Source: Limonium bicolor (taxonomy: Eukaryota; Streptophyta; Magnoliopsida; Caryophyllales; Plumbaginaceae). From it: DNA of 64,000 nt. Below, piece after piece: positions 12,684 to 23,302 of this stretch. How positions within the stretch are numbered: position 1 is the stretch's first letter; each line of letters starts with the position of its first letter. The stretch lies in contig CM041776.1 of NCBI GenBank assembly GCA_023374045.1, positions 351,477,636 to 351,541,635 on the forward strand, given 5' to 3'. The notes below the pieces were generated by a model, which saw nothing but the letters and a program-made list of their open reading frames with translations, searched no databases and was not told where the DNA came from. The position numbers and the translations under genes were made by a program.

Positions 12684-13028
12684 CACGGTTCACTTAAAAC
12701 TGTGGTTTAAAACTCAATGGAACGACGTTATAAACCACGGTTTAGTAGAAAACCGTCATAATGTACATTTTGTACCACGGTTTCTGTCCAAAACCGTCGT
12801 ATAAAAACATTATATACCACGGTTTCTGTCCCAACCGTCGTATAAAATCGTCTGATTCCCGCGACCACAATGGGCTTTAAACGACGGTTTTAGCGGAACC
12901 GTGGTTTATAATCCGTCTTTTAAACGACGGTTTTGAACCGTGGTTTATTGCCATTTTCCGATATACCACACGAGTATAAACCACGGTTTTAACAGTGGTA
13001 TATAGAAAAATAACCGTGGTAAAAAACA
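12684..13028 (+). repeat. CACTA 3' subterminal repeats
   Basis: At least a dozen copies of ACCACGGTT / AACCGTGGT and the related ACGACGGTT, in both orientations, over 345 bp. Such dense short repeats near each end bind transposase in En/Spm-type elements. Downstream of the Ulp1 ORF and ending at the terminus, they mark this as the 3' end. Confidence 0.9.
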
Positions 13029-13043
13029 TTTTCTGCACTAGTG
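13029..13043 (+). mobile_element. CACTA right terminal inverted repeat
   Basis: TTTTCTGCACTAGTG; its complement starts CACTAGTGCAGAAAA, a typical CACTA terminus. The partner terminus was not found between 7906 and 9462; it may lie left of element A or have been lost. Confidence 0.88.
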
Positions 13044-13512
13044 TTTAGCTAGAGGCAAGCTTGGTTGTTTGTTAATTGAAATGCAACAAAAACAGTAAAA
13101 TGTTTGTGTATGGAATGGATGGGGAGAGTACCCTAGGATAGTGGGAATCACCTAATTCACTCAAAGAACTTCAAAACCATAACTCATCATCTCAATGCCT
13201 ATTAGAGTTTAGCTCATGAATCCCTAAATCATGGGAAATCCAATTCTTACCTAAATAATCAAACCCCTTAATTAAAGGAGGTTCAAGTCATCAAATAGCA
13301 TTAAGCAAGCACTCATAATCAATAGCCCTAAGCATTCACTTCCAAAATCAAGAAAGCAAAAGTTAGGGCTTACTCCCTTCTTGGTCTAGTTCCAAACTCA
13401 AGCTCAAATATTGAATGAAACCACCATAAATGCAATAAGAGATCAATTTAGTGCATTAATTGATATTGAAGGGAATAGAACGAGAGTAATAAATGAGTTA
13501 GGTTTCTAGCAT
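13044..13512 (-). mobile_element. Element F, probable LTR remnant, left half
   Basis: No ORF. The segment stops at the AGCAT target duplication of element B (13508-13512) and resumes at 38419. The rejoined sequence ends at 39147 with CTACTTATCA, an Athila-like LTR end on the minus strand. The left border is unclear because the CACTA terminus abuts it. Lineage assignment is tentative. Confidence 0.4.
13508..13512. repeat. Target-site duplication of element B, left
   Basis: AGCAT directly before TGAAATACCCC; the identical AGCAT follows the element at 38419-38423. Confidence 0.95.
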
Positions 13513-15294
13513 TGAAATACCCCGTAATTAAAAACAGTGATTTATTAGGCTAATTATATGTTTAAAGGCTTAATTACACTTAAATAAACATGAGGGAACA
13601 AATCCCGAAGAAAACGGACCTTTAAAATGGGTTAAAAGCATAAACGAACCTTAAAGCGCGTTTTTCGAGGAAACCGGGAAAACGTGACTTTAAGTCGGTC
13701 AAATAGACTCGTAACAATTTTGGTCAACTAGATAGTCACTAATAAATATTAGTGAAGCTTGGGAACCAATAAAATTAATTAAACGAGAAAATTCCGGAAA
13801 AACGGGTCTCCGTTAGCGAATACCGGAAAAACGAGAACATATGGGGTACAAACTGCAATAACAACAAGTTGTTGTGTCCCAATTGTAAATAAAGAAATTA
13901 AAAATCTCTGTGTGAGGGGGTAAGGACCGATTTCCCCTCCCTCTCTCATTTATTTAATAGCTCCTAATACACTAGAAGACTAAAACTATAAACTAGGAAA
14001 AAGGAAAAAGAGAGAAATTACAAAAGTAAGAGTGAGTCTCTCTCTTCCATCTCTCACCCTCTCTCACGTAACTCCCTCCTCCTTCCTTCTGAAATTTCTC
14101 CTCTCTCTCAGCATGTCAATGGCGATTTCTTGAACCCCCACCAGCTCTCTCCTTCTCTCCTCTCTTTGAACACTTAAATCTCCTCCAAACTCAACAAAAT
14201 TATACCATTGTAACCCGCTTGCAAAGGAGAACATTTTCATTCTTTCAAAAATCGAAAACGACCACTTTCATTTCGGTGGGTATTCTCTATTTGAAGATTC
14301 AAGTCCGCCATTAGAAGCACCTTCACCTCCTTATCATCTTGAGCCGATTTTGGCTCACTTGTTGGGCTAGGAATATTGTTCTCTTGCTAGTCAAGAACTC
14401 CATTCATCCATTGGAAGCACCTTGTGTGTGGAATCTCATTGGAACCGAGAACAAAGGAGAAGAAAGGAAGAGGAGGAAAAAGGAAGAAAAACTAGAAACA
14501 CAAGGTAATTATCTTTACCTTGAGCTAGTTTGTATGTAGTATTGTAACAGTTTTGGAGTAGTAACATGAGTAATGAATTGAGGAATGAGTAGTAAGTATA
14601 TTGTAGTATAATGAGTAATGATGTTGTAACAGTTTTTGAAGTTTTAATTGAAGTTTAAAAGCTGGGGAAAACATGGGGTATTGAATGGGTATGTGCAGGA
14701 ACTTTATTGTTGTTGAAGTAGTATTGAGATGTGGGTATAATGTGTGTATGAACAGGTTGTGAGAAAGAGAATATATGAGCTGAAATAATGTGTGGAGAAT
14801 GTTAAAAATATAGGGGAGACTATGTCAAATTTTATCTAGGAATTTGAGGACTTGAGTGGTCAACATGGGAAAACAACCTAGGTAGTGACTAGGTGTATGT
14901 GGAGAGTGCGATGGGAGTAGTTTAATGTCTTGAAACAGATTTGGAAAAGAGTTGGTTAATGGGATGTAACTAGAAGTGAACTAGTGTATTTAAGATGCTA
15001 AGAGTAGCATTAGTTAGAGAGTAATGAAGGATAAGGATAGGTTAAAAATCTGTAGCATAATGTGGAAAACCAAATCTGTAGCATTAGTGTGAGGAAACTA
15101 GTATAAGTGTTGAAATGAAAGGAGGAAAAATGTGTAAGTATAACTAGGATTGAGTAATGTATTTGGAGAATGAATTAAGGTATTTTAGGAGGCCTAAATG
15201 GCATTATATCATGTGGGATTACATGTAGGAAGATTGGGGAAGAGATGGGTAAGAAAGGAATTGAAAAACAAAGCCGGTAGCAGTGTTCTGCTAC

Positions 15295-15631
15295 TGTCCG
15301 ACCCACAGCCTGGATCGGACGCTGGGTCGGACATGGCTTGAGTAATGAGAATAAAACCTTCTGGAATGGTCCGACCCAGGGCCGTGAGTCGGACATGGGT
15401 CGGACAGGCAAAATTTTGTGCCGAAGTTTCTGACTTCGTCCGACCCAGAGGTTGGGTCGGACATGGGTCGGACATAGCTTGGGCAACAGAACCGGAACTT
15501 TCTGGAATGGTCCGACCCAGAGGTGTATGGGTCGGACAGAACAGTGCTGGGTCGGACGGATGAATTTCAGAGAACGAAAACTTACTGGAATGGTCCGACC
15601 CAGATGTTGGGTCGGACGGTGGGTCGGACGG
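15295..15631. repeat. GTCCGACCCA/TGGGTCGGAC palindromic array, LTR B 5' copy
   Basis: Repeated GGTCCGACCCA and GGGTCGGAC in alternating orientation, with spacers containing CTGGAATGG. Any adjacent opposite pair can fold back. The ORFs across it (up to 176 codons on the minus strand) are repeat by-products. The spacer at 15495-15507 reads GAACTTTCTGGAA, a three-unit heat-shock-element pattern. Confidence 0.92.
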
Positions 15632-16336
15632 CCCAAACATATACAAAAAAAAATGTTTTCATATATGATTGTAGTGATCATATGTATGTATATATGCCTA
15701 TACACGTGTAAGCATATATATGTAGTAATACACCATTAATGAAGTAATAATGGTAAGAAAGTAAGTGAATGAGTAAGGAAACAAGTTTAAGAGGTAGTAA
15801 AGAAAAGAATGGTTTTGTAACCAAGTAAGAAGGTAATAAAGTAGTAAGTATATATTGAAAGTATCAATGAAGGAGTAAGTAGATCAATAATAGACCATTG
15901 ATCATACTACTTCATGTATGTATAGGAATCAAATAGTTGATCCTCGAAGGAACCCGGTAGTACGTATACGATGGTGAACGGTATGATTTCTTCATGCCCT
16001 GTATCCTAACTTGGTTACCCCGATTTGTGTGCTTATGTGATCACCAATAAGATAAATGCACGAATCGGACTTTTATTGCACTTAATTGTGTTTGAACTAT
16101 TTTGTCCTTGTTGAATCTCCTTGAACATTTAGTTTGTATAATTCATGAAATGTATGAATGAGAATGAAGTGTATGTGTAAGTATGAGTACTTGTGTATTG
16201 TATTGATGTATGGAAAGAAGTATGGACTTCTACTAATTCCTAACGATCTAACTCCTAACATGAGTAATGAGTAAAATGGAATGAGTAGAAGCCCGATATA
16301 GTTTCGGCCACGCGTGAGGATAAGGAAACACAAGAG

Positions 16337-16341
16337 GCTGG
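16337..16341. repeat. Target-site duplication of the nested Athila element, left
   Basis: GCTGG before the Athila LTR start; the same GCTGG follows the element at 27178-27182, and the host LTR sequence resumes exactly there. Confidence 0.95.
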
Positions 16342-18278
16342 TGATGGAGAAATATGTGACTACTTCTACCACATAGGCAGTGTACCTATCGTTTTGCGGG
16401 TATAGTGATTAAATGGGGTTGTCGATCTCAGGGACCTCGTATAATTAATTGACAAATATTTGATTAACTGGGAAATTAAGTTAAACTAAAGAAAACAGGA
16501 AATCACTTTTTCGGTTTTGATTGATTGATTAAAAAGAAACTAAACTACAAGGAAAAATAAAACAACTTAAATAAACACAGAGGGATTTAAAGAGTGATGA
16601 ATGTGATAAATAGAAAAGCGCACCCCGGGTTGTTTGCTTACCTATTCCTTTTATATCTGTTAGTAAATTCTTCCTTTAATTTTACTGCAATAACTCAGAA
16701 ACTTTAATTAATTCATTAACGACTAAGTATAATGAATCCTAACCAATTGTTAGACCTAGCAGCAGGCTAATGCTCTAGACCGGACACAATTAATCGCATA
16801 AAGAGCAGTTTCTATTGGAGTCTAATTAACCTATAGGCCGGATCAGGCTTCTAGCTGTTAATTAGGTTCAACTTCCTCTGTCTAGTTATTTATCTCAGCT
16901 CTCGCATTTTAATAAAATAACTACAAGGGTTGTTTTAACTACCGGCCAAATAATTAAAACACTTGAAGGACAGGAATTGAACTGTTGCAGTTAACAGAAT
17001 TTATTTGAAGAAATACATAACAGAATTTAGGAAATAGGTTCGCTTCCCAACCCGGGAAGCTAAAATACTTACTCGCTCATCGTTACAGAAACAACGATAA
17101 CAGAAAAGGAATGCATTAAATAAATTAAAGTAAGGGTAAGAGATAACTCCAGTTTAGAAGTTCACTCCGGTTCCTCGCTTCAACTTCGTCTTGCGCTGCC
17201 CCTGACTAACTTTATCTCTGTAAACTGGCGTGCAACAGGGAAATGAAATAAAAGTGGGATATGTGTGTTTACGTGGAAATTTAATGGAGTGGATGGGTGA
17301 TTATTTTTGATGGAGGGAAATGAAGTGAATGGAGTACGAGCGTGAGTGAGGGAGTGTGGCTGATGATTGGGATGATCGATTGATAGATGAATGCGTGAGT
17401 GAATGGATTAATTCGTGGACTGATAGATGGATGCATTGTGTTTTTTCAGCTTCCAGTAGTGTGGGTTTATATAGGCGGAGGACATGGGAAACAGACAAAG
17501 GAGAAGTGACAGGGTGAATCAAGATAGTCGGTGGAGTTGGTGCAGATCCGTGAAGATTGCAGTCAGAGATTTCATCGGGCAGTGCAATTGATTTCAGACA
17601 GATTTAATTGATGATCCGCAGCAGCCATTGATTGAAGAGCCGGCGTCACGCTCGCGGAAATTAAGGTGGGCGACCGTCTGCAATTAATGAGGTAGTTCGA
17701 CTGCGGCGCCGAGAAGAAGGAAGAAGAAAACTTTCTGTGTTTGTCCGCGCCTTAACAGGCGGACGACTCTTTCGTGTCCGCTACATAACAGGCGGTCGCC
17801 TGTGTCTTGTCCGCTACATAACAGGCGGACGCCTCTGTTATGATCCGGGACTTGGGCCTTGAATAAGGTCCCGGACCATGCATAAAAATGAGTCGAGATT
17901 TCCATCAAAATGTGGTCCGGGACTTAGTCCATGTATCAAGTCCCGGACCATACTTAAAAATGAGTCGAGATTTCCGTCAAAATGTGGTCCGGGACTTAGT
18001 CCATGTATCAAGTCCCGGACCATACTTAAAAATGGGCCGTGAGTGCTTCCGACGGGCCTAGATCTTCGTTATAAGTCCGTTTTACTCGCCGTTTGTTGCG
18101 TTGGAAAGCTCATGAGATCATCTATCCATTCAATTTTTCCTACATTTAACACATAAAATATATCAATTCATATCAAAACATAAACTAGGAAAATCGTAAT
18201 AAGTGAGAAATATTACTTAAATACTGCAAATTATAAGGTAATTAAACCCTTAAAAGTCTATATATTTCGCACTTATCA
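16342..18278 (-). mobile_element. Athila element 3' LTR (left end on + strand)
   Basis: From TGATGGAG to ACTTATCA; 1,937 bp, nearly identical to 25245-27177 (1,933 bp). The element is transcribed leftward, so this is its 3' LTR. It contains two arrays: AACAGGCGG-type repeats (17752-17836) and GGTCCGGGAC/GTCCCGGACC palindromes (17838-18023). Confidence 0.95.
17752..18023. repeat. Palindromic tandem arrays in Athila 3' LTR
   Basis: The first part has three copies of TAACAGGCGG(A/T)CG spaced by TGTCCGCTACA. The second has copies of GGTCCGGGACTTAG paired with AAGTCCCGGACC, followed by CTTAAAAATG, at a period of about 74 bp. The second type closely resembles the array in the unrelated LTR D (42688-42885). 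Confidence 0.9.
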
Positions 18279-19702
18279 AACTTCCTCACACTTATCTTTT
18301 GCTTGTCCTCAAGCAAATAAAGAACAAACTTTCTCTAAGGTTACAGTATCAAACTCCGGGATTCAACAATCGTGGAAGGAAATCAAGCTAAATGGCAATC
18401 AAAAGAATAATCCTGCTCTTAGATGTAGGTTTTTGTAAACAGTGAAACAGAAAATTTTTAATAAGAGCATGGATAAGTCAGATTGTAAAAATTGAACATA
18501 GATTAGCTTGGAACCTTCCACCAATTTCTTTTCTCTAACCTTTGGATGACAAGGGGTGTGAAGTAACACCTTATTCCGTGATACCTTTCAACACCACATA
18601 CTCATGATCAAATATGAAAAATTGCGACAATCATTCAGCATTAAGAGTTTTGCATGTTCATTTTTTTTTTTTCTTTGTTTTTTCATTGTTTGCACAATTG
18701 TTTTCATCCCCCAGACTTTTCTCTTCACCCATGTAGCGGCTTTGGGCCTTCTATCCCAGATCACAAGACCTTAGGTAGATGGGTGATAAGGCACCCCAAG
18801 GACTTAATAACCGAATGAACGAGGCCTGTTTTGGTTCAGAAAACTTCATTATATGATCAGAGGAGTACCTTGCCTTATCCTTTCCATACCAAACTTTCAC
18901 TTAGTCCCATGATTGCCAAGCTAAGGTAGCTCAATTTCCACAATCAGCTTATCCACCAGATTTCAGTGAAAATAGATTTAATTTTGAAGAAAGAAATTGA
19001 TACATACAAACAACGTCAAGCAGAACGATTCTTGAGGTTGTCATCAGGCTCGATTTCAAAAACTTCCACAAAAATTTTAGCCCGAAAATTCAACATGTAT
19101 TGGCCTTTAGAGAAGCTTACTATCATAATTAGAGAACAATAAAAATCAAGTGTGGCATTAGGTACTACTGGCATATTTTCAGGGAAAGGTCTAAACTTCC
19201 TCACACTTAAGAGGAGCAATGTCCTCATTGTTCATAAAATAATCAAGAAAAGACCTTTCAAAATATGCCAGACTCATGAATCAACAGTTAAAGCTCGAGT
19301 GGCTGAACATAAATATTAAAAATAAAGGAACTGAGACTCCCCTGATATCGTGAGATTGAGGAAGGTGCCCTTCCTCACACTTAAAGCATTGGCGGTGGGG
19401 TCGATGTTCCTCACACTTGAGTCTAAGCAAGGGTTCAGCTTGGAGTGATTGCAACAAACGGTTTACCTACACACACTGTCAAATACCAAAATAACGCTAG
19501 GAAGCGTTGCGTTAATAGCACAGGTACAATTACTCCTTCCTCTTCTTTCTTCCTCGCCCTTTTTTTTTATATATATATATATCACAATATATTAGAGAGA
19601 AATAGATGCGTAGCTTATAAAACATGAATTTGAAAATTACCCCTGGGTTGCCTCCCAGTCAGCTGCCCTCTTTATAGTCATTGGCTGGACTTTGTGAAGT
19701 AG
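18279..19702 (-). other. Athila 3' untranslated interior with repeated polypurine motif
   Basis: No ORF of note; the envelope-like ORF found in some Athila elements is missing. On the minus strand the polypurine tract AAGTGTGAGGAAG adjoins the LTR at 18279-18295. Close copies recur at 19194-19210, 19367-19384 and 19405-19420. Confidence 0.7.
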
Positions 19703-21059
19703 CTAACCTGCAGTTGGATCTTTAAGAGATATTTCATATGTAGCAGCTTGATCCAGTGTAGTACCCAGAAATTTCTTGACTCTTGACCCATTGACTTTAA
19801 ATGTTTCCCCCTTTGCATTGGCGAGTTCAATCGCACCGAATGGGGAAATGCTAATAATAGGGTAAGGTCCTGACCAGTATGATTTCAGCTTACCTGGGAA
19901 GAATCTGAGCCTGGAGTTGAAAAGTAGGACTTGGTCCCCCCCTTGAGTTCTCGATTGGCAATCATCTTGTCATGCCAGCGCTTGGTACGTTCCTTATATA
20001 TTACAGCATTCTCGTAAGATTCGTTCCTGAGTTCCTCCAACTCTGTCAACTGGAACTTGCGTTTATCACCGGCTTGCTGTAGGTCAAAATTAAGAGCTTT
20101 CAAGGCCCAATATGACTTGTATTCTAATTCCACAGGCAAGTGGCATGCCTTCCAAAAACCAACTTGTAGGGAGACATGCCAATTGGTGTCTTGAAAGCAG
20201 TGCGGTAGGCCCAGAGCGCTTCATCTAATCGAAGTGACCAATCCTTTCGAGAAGAGTTCACCGTCTTTTGCAAGATCCACTTGAGCTCTCGGTTCGTCAC
20301 TTCGGCCTGCCCATTTGTTTGAGGATGGTAGGGTAAGGAAACCTTATGTCGAACCCCATATTTCTTTAATAGTGCTTCAAACTGGCGGTTACAGAAATGG
20401 GAGCCACCGTCACTGATTATGGCTCGAGGAACGCCGAATCGAGTGAAAATATTTTTCTTCAGGAACTTCACAACAATTTTAGCATCATTAGTAGAACAGG
20501 CAAGGGCTTCCGCCCATTTTGAAACATAATCAACAGCTACTAAGATGTAAAGATTACCGAAAGAGTTTGGGAAGGGACCCATAAAATCAATACCCCAGAC
20601 GTCAAATAGCTCAACTTCTAACATGTTATTCAGTGGTAGCTCATTACGAGATAGATTACCTTGCCTTTGACACCGATCACATGTCGAAACAAACGCATGA
20701 CAATCCTTGTGAAGGGTGTTCCAGAAAAAACCTGATTCTAGTATTTTTGCGCGGTTCGAGTGGCGCCATGATGTCCACCGGCTTCTCTGGAATGGCAATG
20801 GAGGAGAATGTTTCTGACCTCTGACTTCTGGACACATCTCCTAATGATACCATCTGCACAGACTTTAAACAGATAAGGGTCATCCCAAAAATAATGTTTG
20901 ACAATGGAAAAGAACCTCTTTCTCTGCTGATAAGTCATATCAGCTGGAACAATCTTCCTAACAAGGTAGTTAGCGATATCAGCAAACCATGGATCCTCAA
21001 CATCTTCAGCTGCAAATGCTGACTCATCGGGGAAGGACTCGTTGATGGGAGTCCCATCA
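19703..21059 (-). pseudogene. pol: Athila pol: integrase
   Basis: Integrase inserts the DNA copy into the chromosome. The N-terminal zinc-binding site is recognisable (HCH..GGHHG, then CDRCQRQG). The catalytic core follows: first Asp in [12 protein letters not shown], second Asp in [12 protein letters not shown], Glu in [12 protein letters not shown]. The C-terminal part (19885-20139) and a short tail to TAG at 19703-19705 follow after frame changes. The reading shifts frame near 20740 and 20130-20140, with another change near 19890, so no single protein is made. Motif spelling matches the Athila lineage. It is the last pol domain; no chromodomain or envelope ORF follows. Confidence 0.88.
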
Positions 21060-22754
21060 TCAGATGCCTCCATTCTGGACAGATGATCAGCTACCACATT
21101 TTGTGTTCCCTTTTTGTCCCTGATCTCAATATCAAATTCTTGCAATAGGAGAATCCACCTAATTAACCTGGGTTTTGACTCTGCCTTAGCAAACAAATAC
21201 TTAAGAGCAGAGTGGTCAGTATGCACAATAATTTTCCACCCAGTAAATAAGATCGAAACTTATCTAGAGCAAAAACTACAGCTAGTAATTCTTTTTCTGT
21301 GGTCGCATAATTTTTCTGGGCATCATTTAAAGTTCGACTTGCATAATATACTACCCGAAGAATTTTATCAATCTTCTGACATAACACGGCTCCCACAGCG
21401 TAATCACTAGCGTCACACATTATCTCAAAAGGGAGTGACCAATCAGGAGACACAACGACAGGTGCAGAAATTAGCTTTTCTTTTAATAAATTAAAAGCTT
21501 CAGACATTCTTCAGAAAAATGGAACTTAACATCCTTCGCCAGTAGATCACACAGAGGTTTAGAGATTTTGGAAAAATCTTTGATGAATCTTCTATAAAAA
21601 CCTGCGTGTCCAAGAAAACTACGAATATCTCTAACAGAAGATGGTGGTGGGAGCTTTTCAATTACCTCGACTTTAGCCCGGTCTACCTCAATACCTTTTG
21701 AAGAAATTTTGTGGCCCAGGACGATTCCTTCTCGAACCATGAAGTGGCATTTTTCCCAATTTAACACCAGATTGGTTTCTTCACACCTGGACAGCACAAG
21801 ATCAAGGTTTTCTAGACAGGATTCAAATGTTAGACCATAAACAGAAAAATCGTCCATAAAAACCTCAATGCATTTCTCAATATATTCAGCAAAGATGGCC
21901 ATCATACAACGTTGAAACGTGGCAGGAGCATTACATAATCCAAATGGCATTCTTTTATAACTATAGGTTCCATACGGACAGGTAAAAGTTGTCTTATCCT
22001 GATCCTCAGGAGCTATAGGGATTTGAAAATAACCTGAAAAGCCATCCAGAAAGCAGTAGTAGTCATGTCCAGCTAGTCTTTCCAACATTTGATCAATGAA
22101 AGGTAATGGAAAATGGTCCTTACGAGTGGCGTCATTTAATTTTCTATAATCAATACAAACCCGCCATCCTGTAGTGGGACGCTGGGTAATCAGCTCACCC
22201 TTTTCATTAGGAACCACAGTTATTCCTCCTTTCTTTGGTACTACCTGAACTGGACTTACCCATTTACTATCTGAAATAGGGTAAATAATGCCTGCATCGA
22301 GTAGTTTGATTACCTCTTTCTTAACTACCTCTTTTAGGACTGGGTTAAGACGTCGCTGAGGCTGAGCCAATGGTCGGTAGTTATCTTCCATATAGATTCG
22401 GTGAGAACACAACTGAGGGCTGATTCCTTTAATATCTGCTATCGACCAACCAATAGCTGATGTATGATTGCGCAACACCTCCAGTAGTTGCTTCTCTTGA
22501 GTTCCTGTCAAGTCAGAAGAGATTATAACAGGTAATTCCGATGGTTCATTAAGAAAAGAATATTTCAAATGAGAGGGAAGAGGTTTCATCTCCACTGTAG
22601 GAGGTTTTTCAATAGATGGTCTTGGCCGGTCAGCACTTCGCTCGACTTTCTCAAATTGCTGCTGGTACTTGTGGAAGTGTGGCCGCCTTTTGTTTAACTC
22701 CTCAGCCATGAGGGCCATATCTGGATCCTCATCATCAGCTTCACAAGATGCCAT
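21060..22754 (-). pseudogene. pol: Athila pol: reverse transcriptase and RNase H
   Basis: The reverse transcriptase lies in a 423-codon frame (21483-22754): the lineage signature CSHRIYME is followed by WVSPVQVVPKKGG, WRVCIDYRKLN, MPFGLCNAPATFQRCM, and the catalytic FMDDFSVYG. RNase H begins EIMCDASDYAVGAVL near 21430, continues with TEKELLAVVFAL, and ends [11 protein letters not shown] and VADHLSRME after a frameshift around 21220. Catalytic residues are present. Frame changes near 21490 and 21220 separate the blocks. The enzyme copies element RNA into DNA in cytoplasmic particles. Assigned to Athila from motif wording and the Asp-tRNA primer site. Confidence 0.92.
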
Positions 22755-23302
22755 AAGACATCTTTCCAGGATTCCTCTTCTTCTCTGCTTAAAATAGTTT
22801 CCTGCACTAAAGAGTCAATAATATCTATAGCAAAGCAGGATTGAACAGTGGCAGGACGCTTCATGTTGCGTGTCATGTCGAAAACAACCTGCTCATCATG
22901 AAATCTTAGAATAATCTTCCCTCCTTCCACATCAATGAGAGTGCGGGCAGTTCTCATAAACGGTCTGCCCAAAATTAGTGGTACATCTGTATCTTCCTCC
23001 ATATCAATGATGATAAAATCAGCAGGGAAAATAAATTTATCAATAGAAACTACCAGGTCCTCAACTTTTCCTTTAGGATAATTATGGAACGGTCTGCTAG
23101 TTGTAACTGAACAGATGTGGGAGCACATTGACCTACACCTAATTTCTTGAAAATAGATAAAGGCATCAAATTAATACTTGCTCCTAAATCACATAAACCG
23201 TTACCACAATCAACCTTCTCGATAGCGCATGGAATGATGGGAAGACCCGGATCTCCTAACTTGGGTGGCAGTTCTTCAGGAGAACTGCAGATACTCTTTC
23301 TG
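22694..23302 (-). pseudogene. pol: Athila pol: aspartic protease region
   Basis: Retropepsin that would mature the polyprotein. The active-site stretch CGNGLCDLGASINLMPL is read around 23165-23215 in one frame. The distal part, with PLILGRPFMRTA and VEGGKIILRF, is in the 144-codon frame 22694-23128. The two halves are in different frames, so the domain is interrupted near 23128. DLGAS in place of the more common DSG/DTG is normal for Athila proteases as I know them. It lies between gag and reverse transcriptase, the standard order. Confidence 0.82.

Larger units (their letters stand above)
13513..16341 (+). mobile_element. Element B 5' LTR, first segment
   Basis: Starts TGAAATACCCCGTAATT, matching the 3' LTR from 34584. 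It carries a CT-rich leader (about 14036-14180), a splice-donor-like CAAG|GTAATT at 14501-14510, and a palindromic GTCCGACCCA/TGGGTCGGAC array (15295-15631). It is cut at 16341 by the Athila insertion and continues at 27183. Similarity to the 3' LTR is very high, so the insertion is fairly recent. Confidence 0.95.

Noticed and set aside
14339..14539. 66-codon ORF in LTR B
   Set aside because: Not maintained in the 3' LTR copy and lies in the CT-rich leader with a donor-like site.
15175..15705. 176-codon and 145-codon minus-strand open frames (and copies at 36247-36786)
   Set aside because: They run through the GTCCGACCCA palindromic array of LTR B in several frames at once; the apparent proteins are translations of the repeat.
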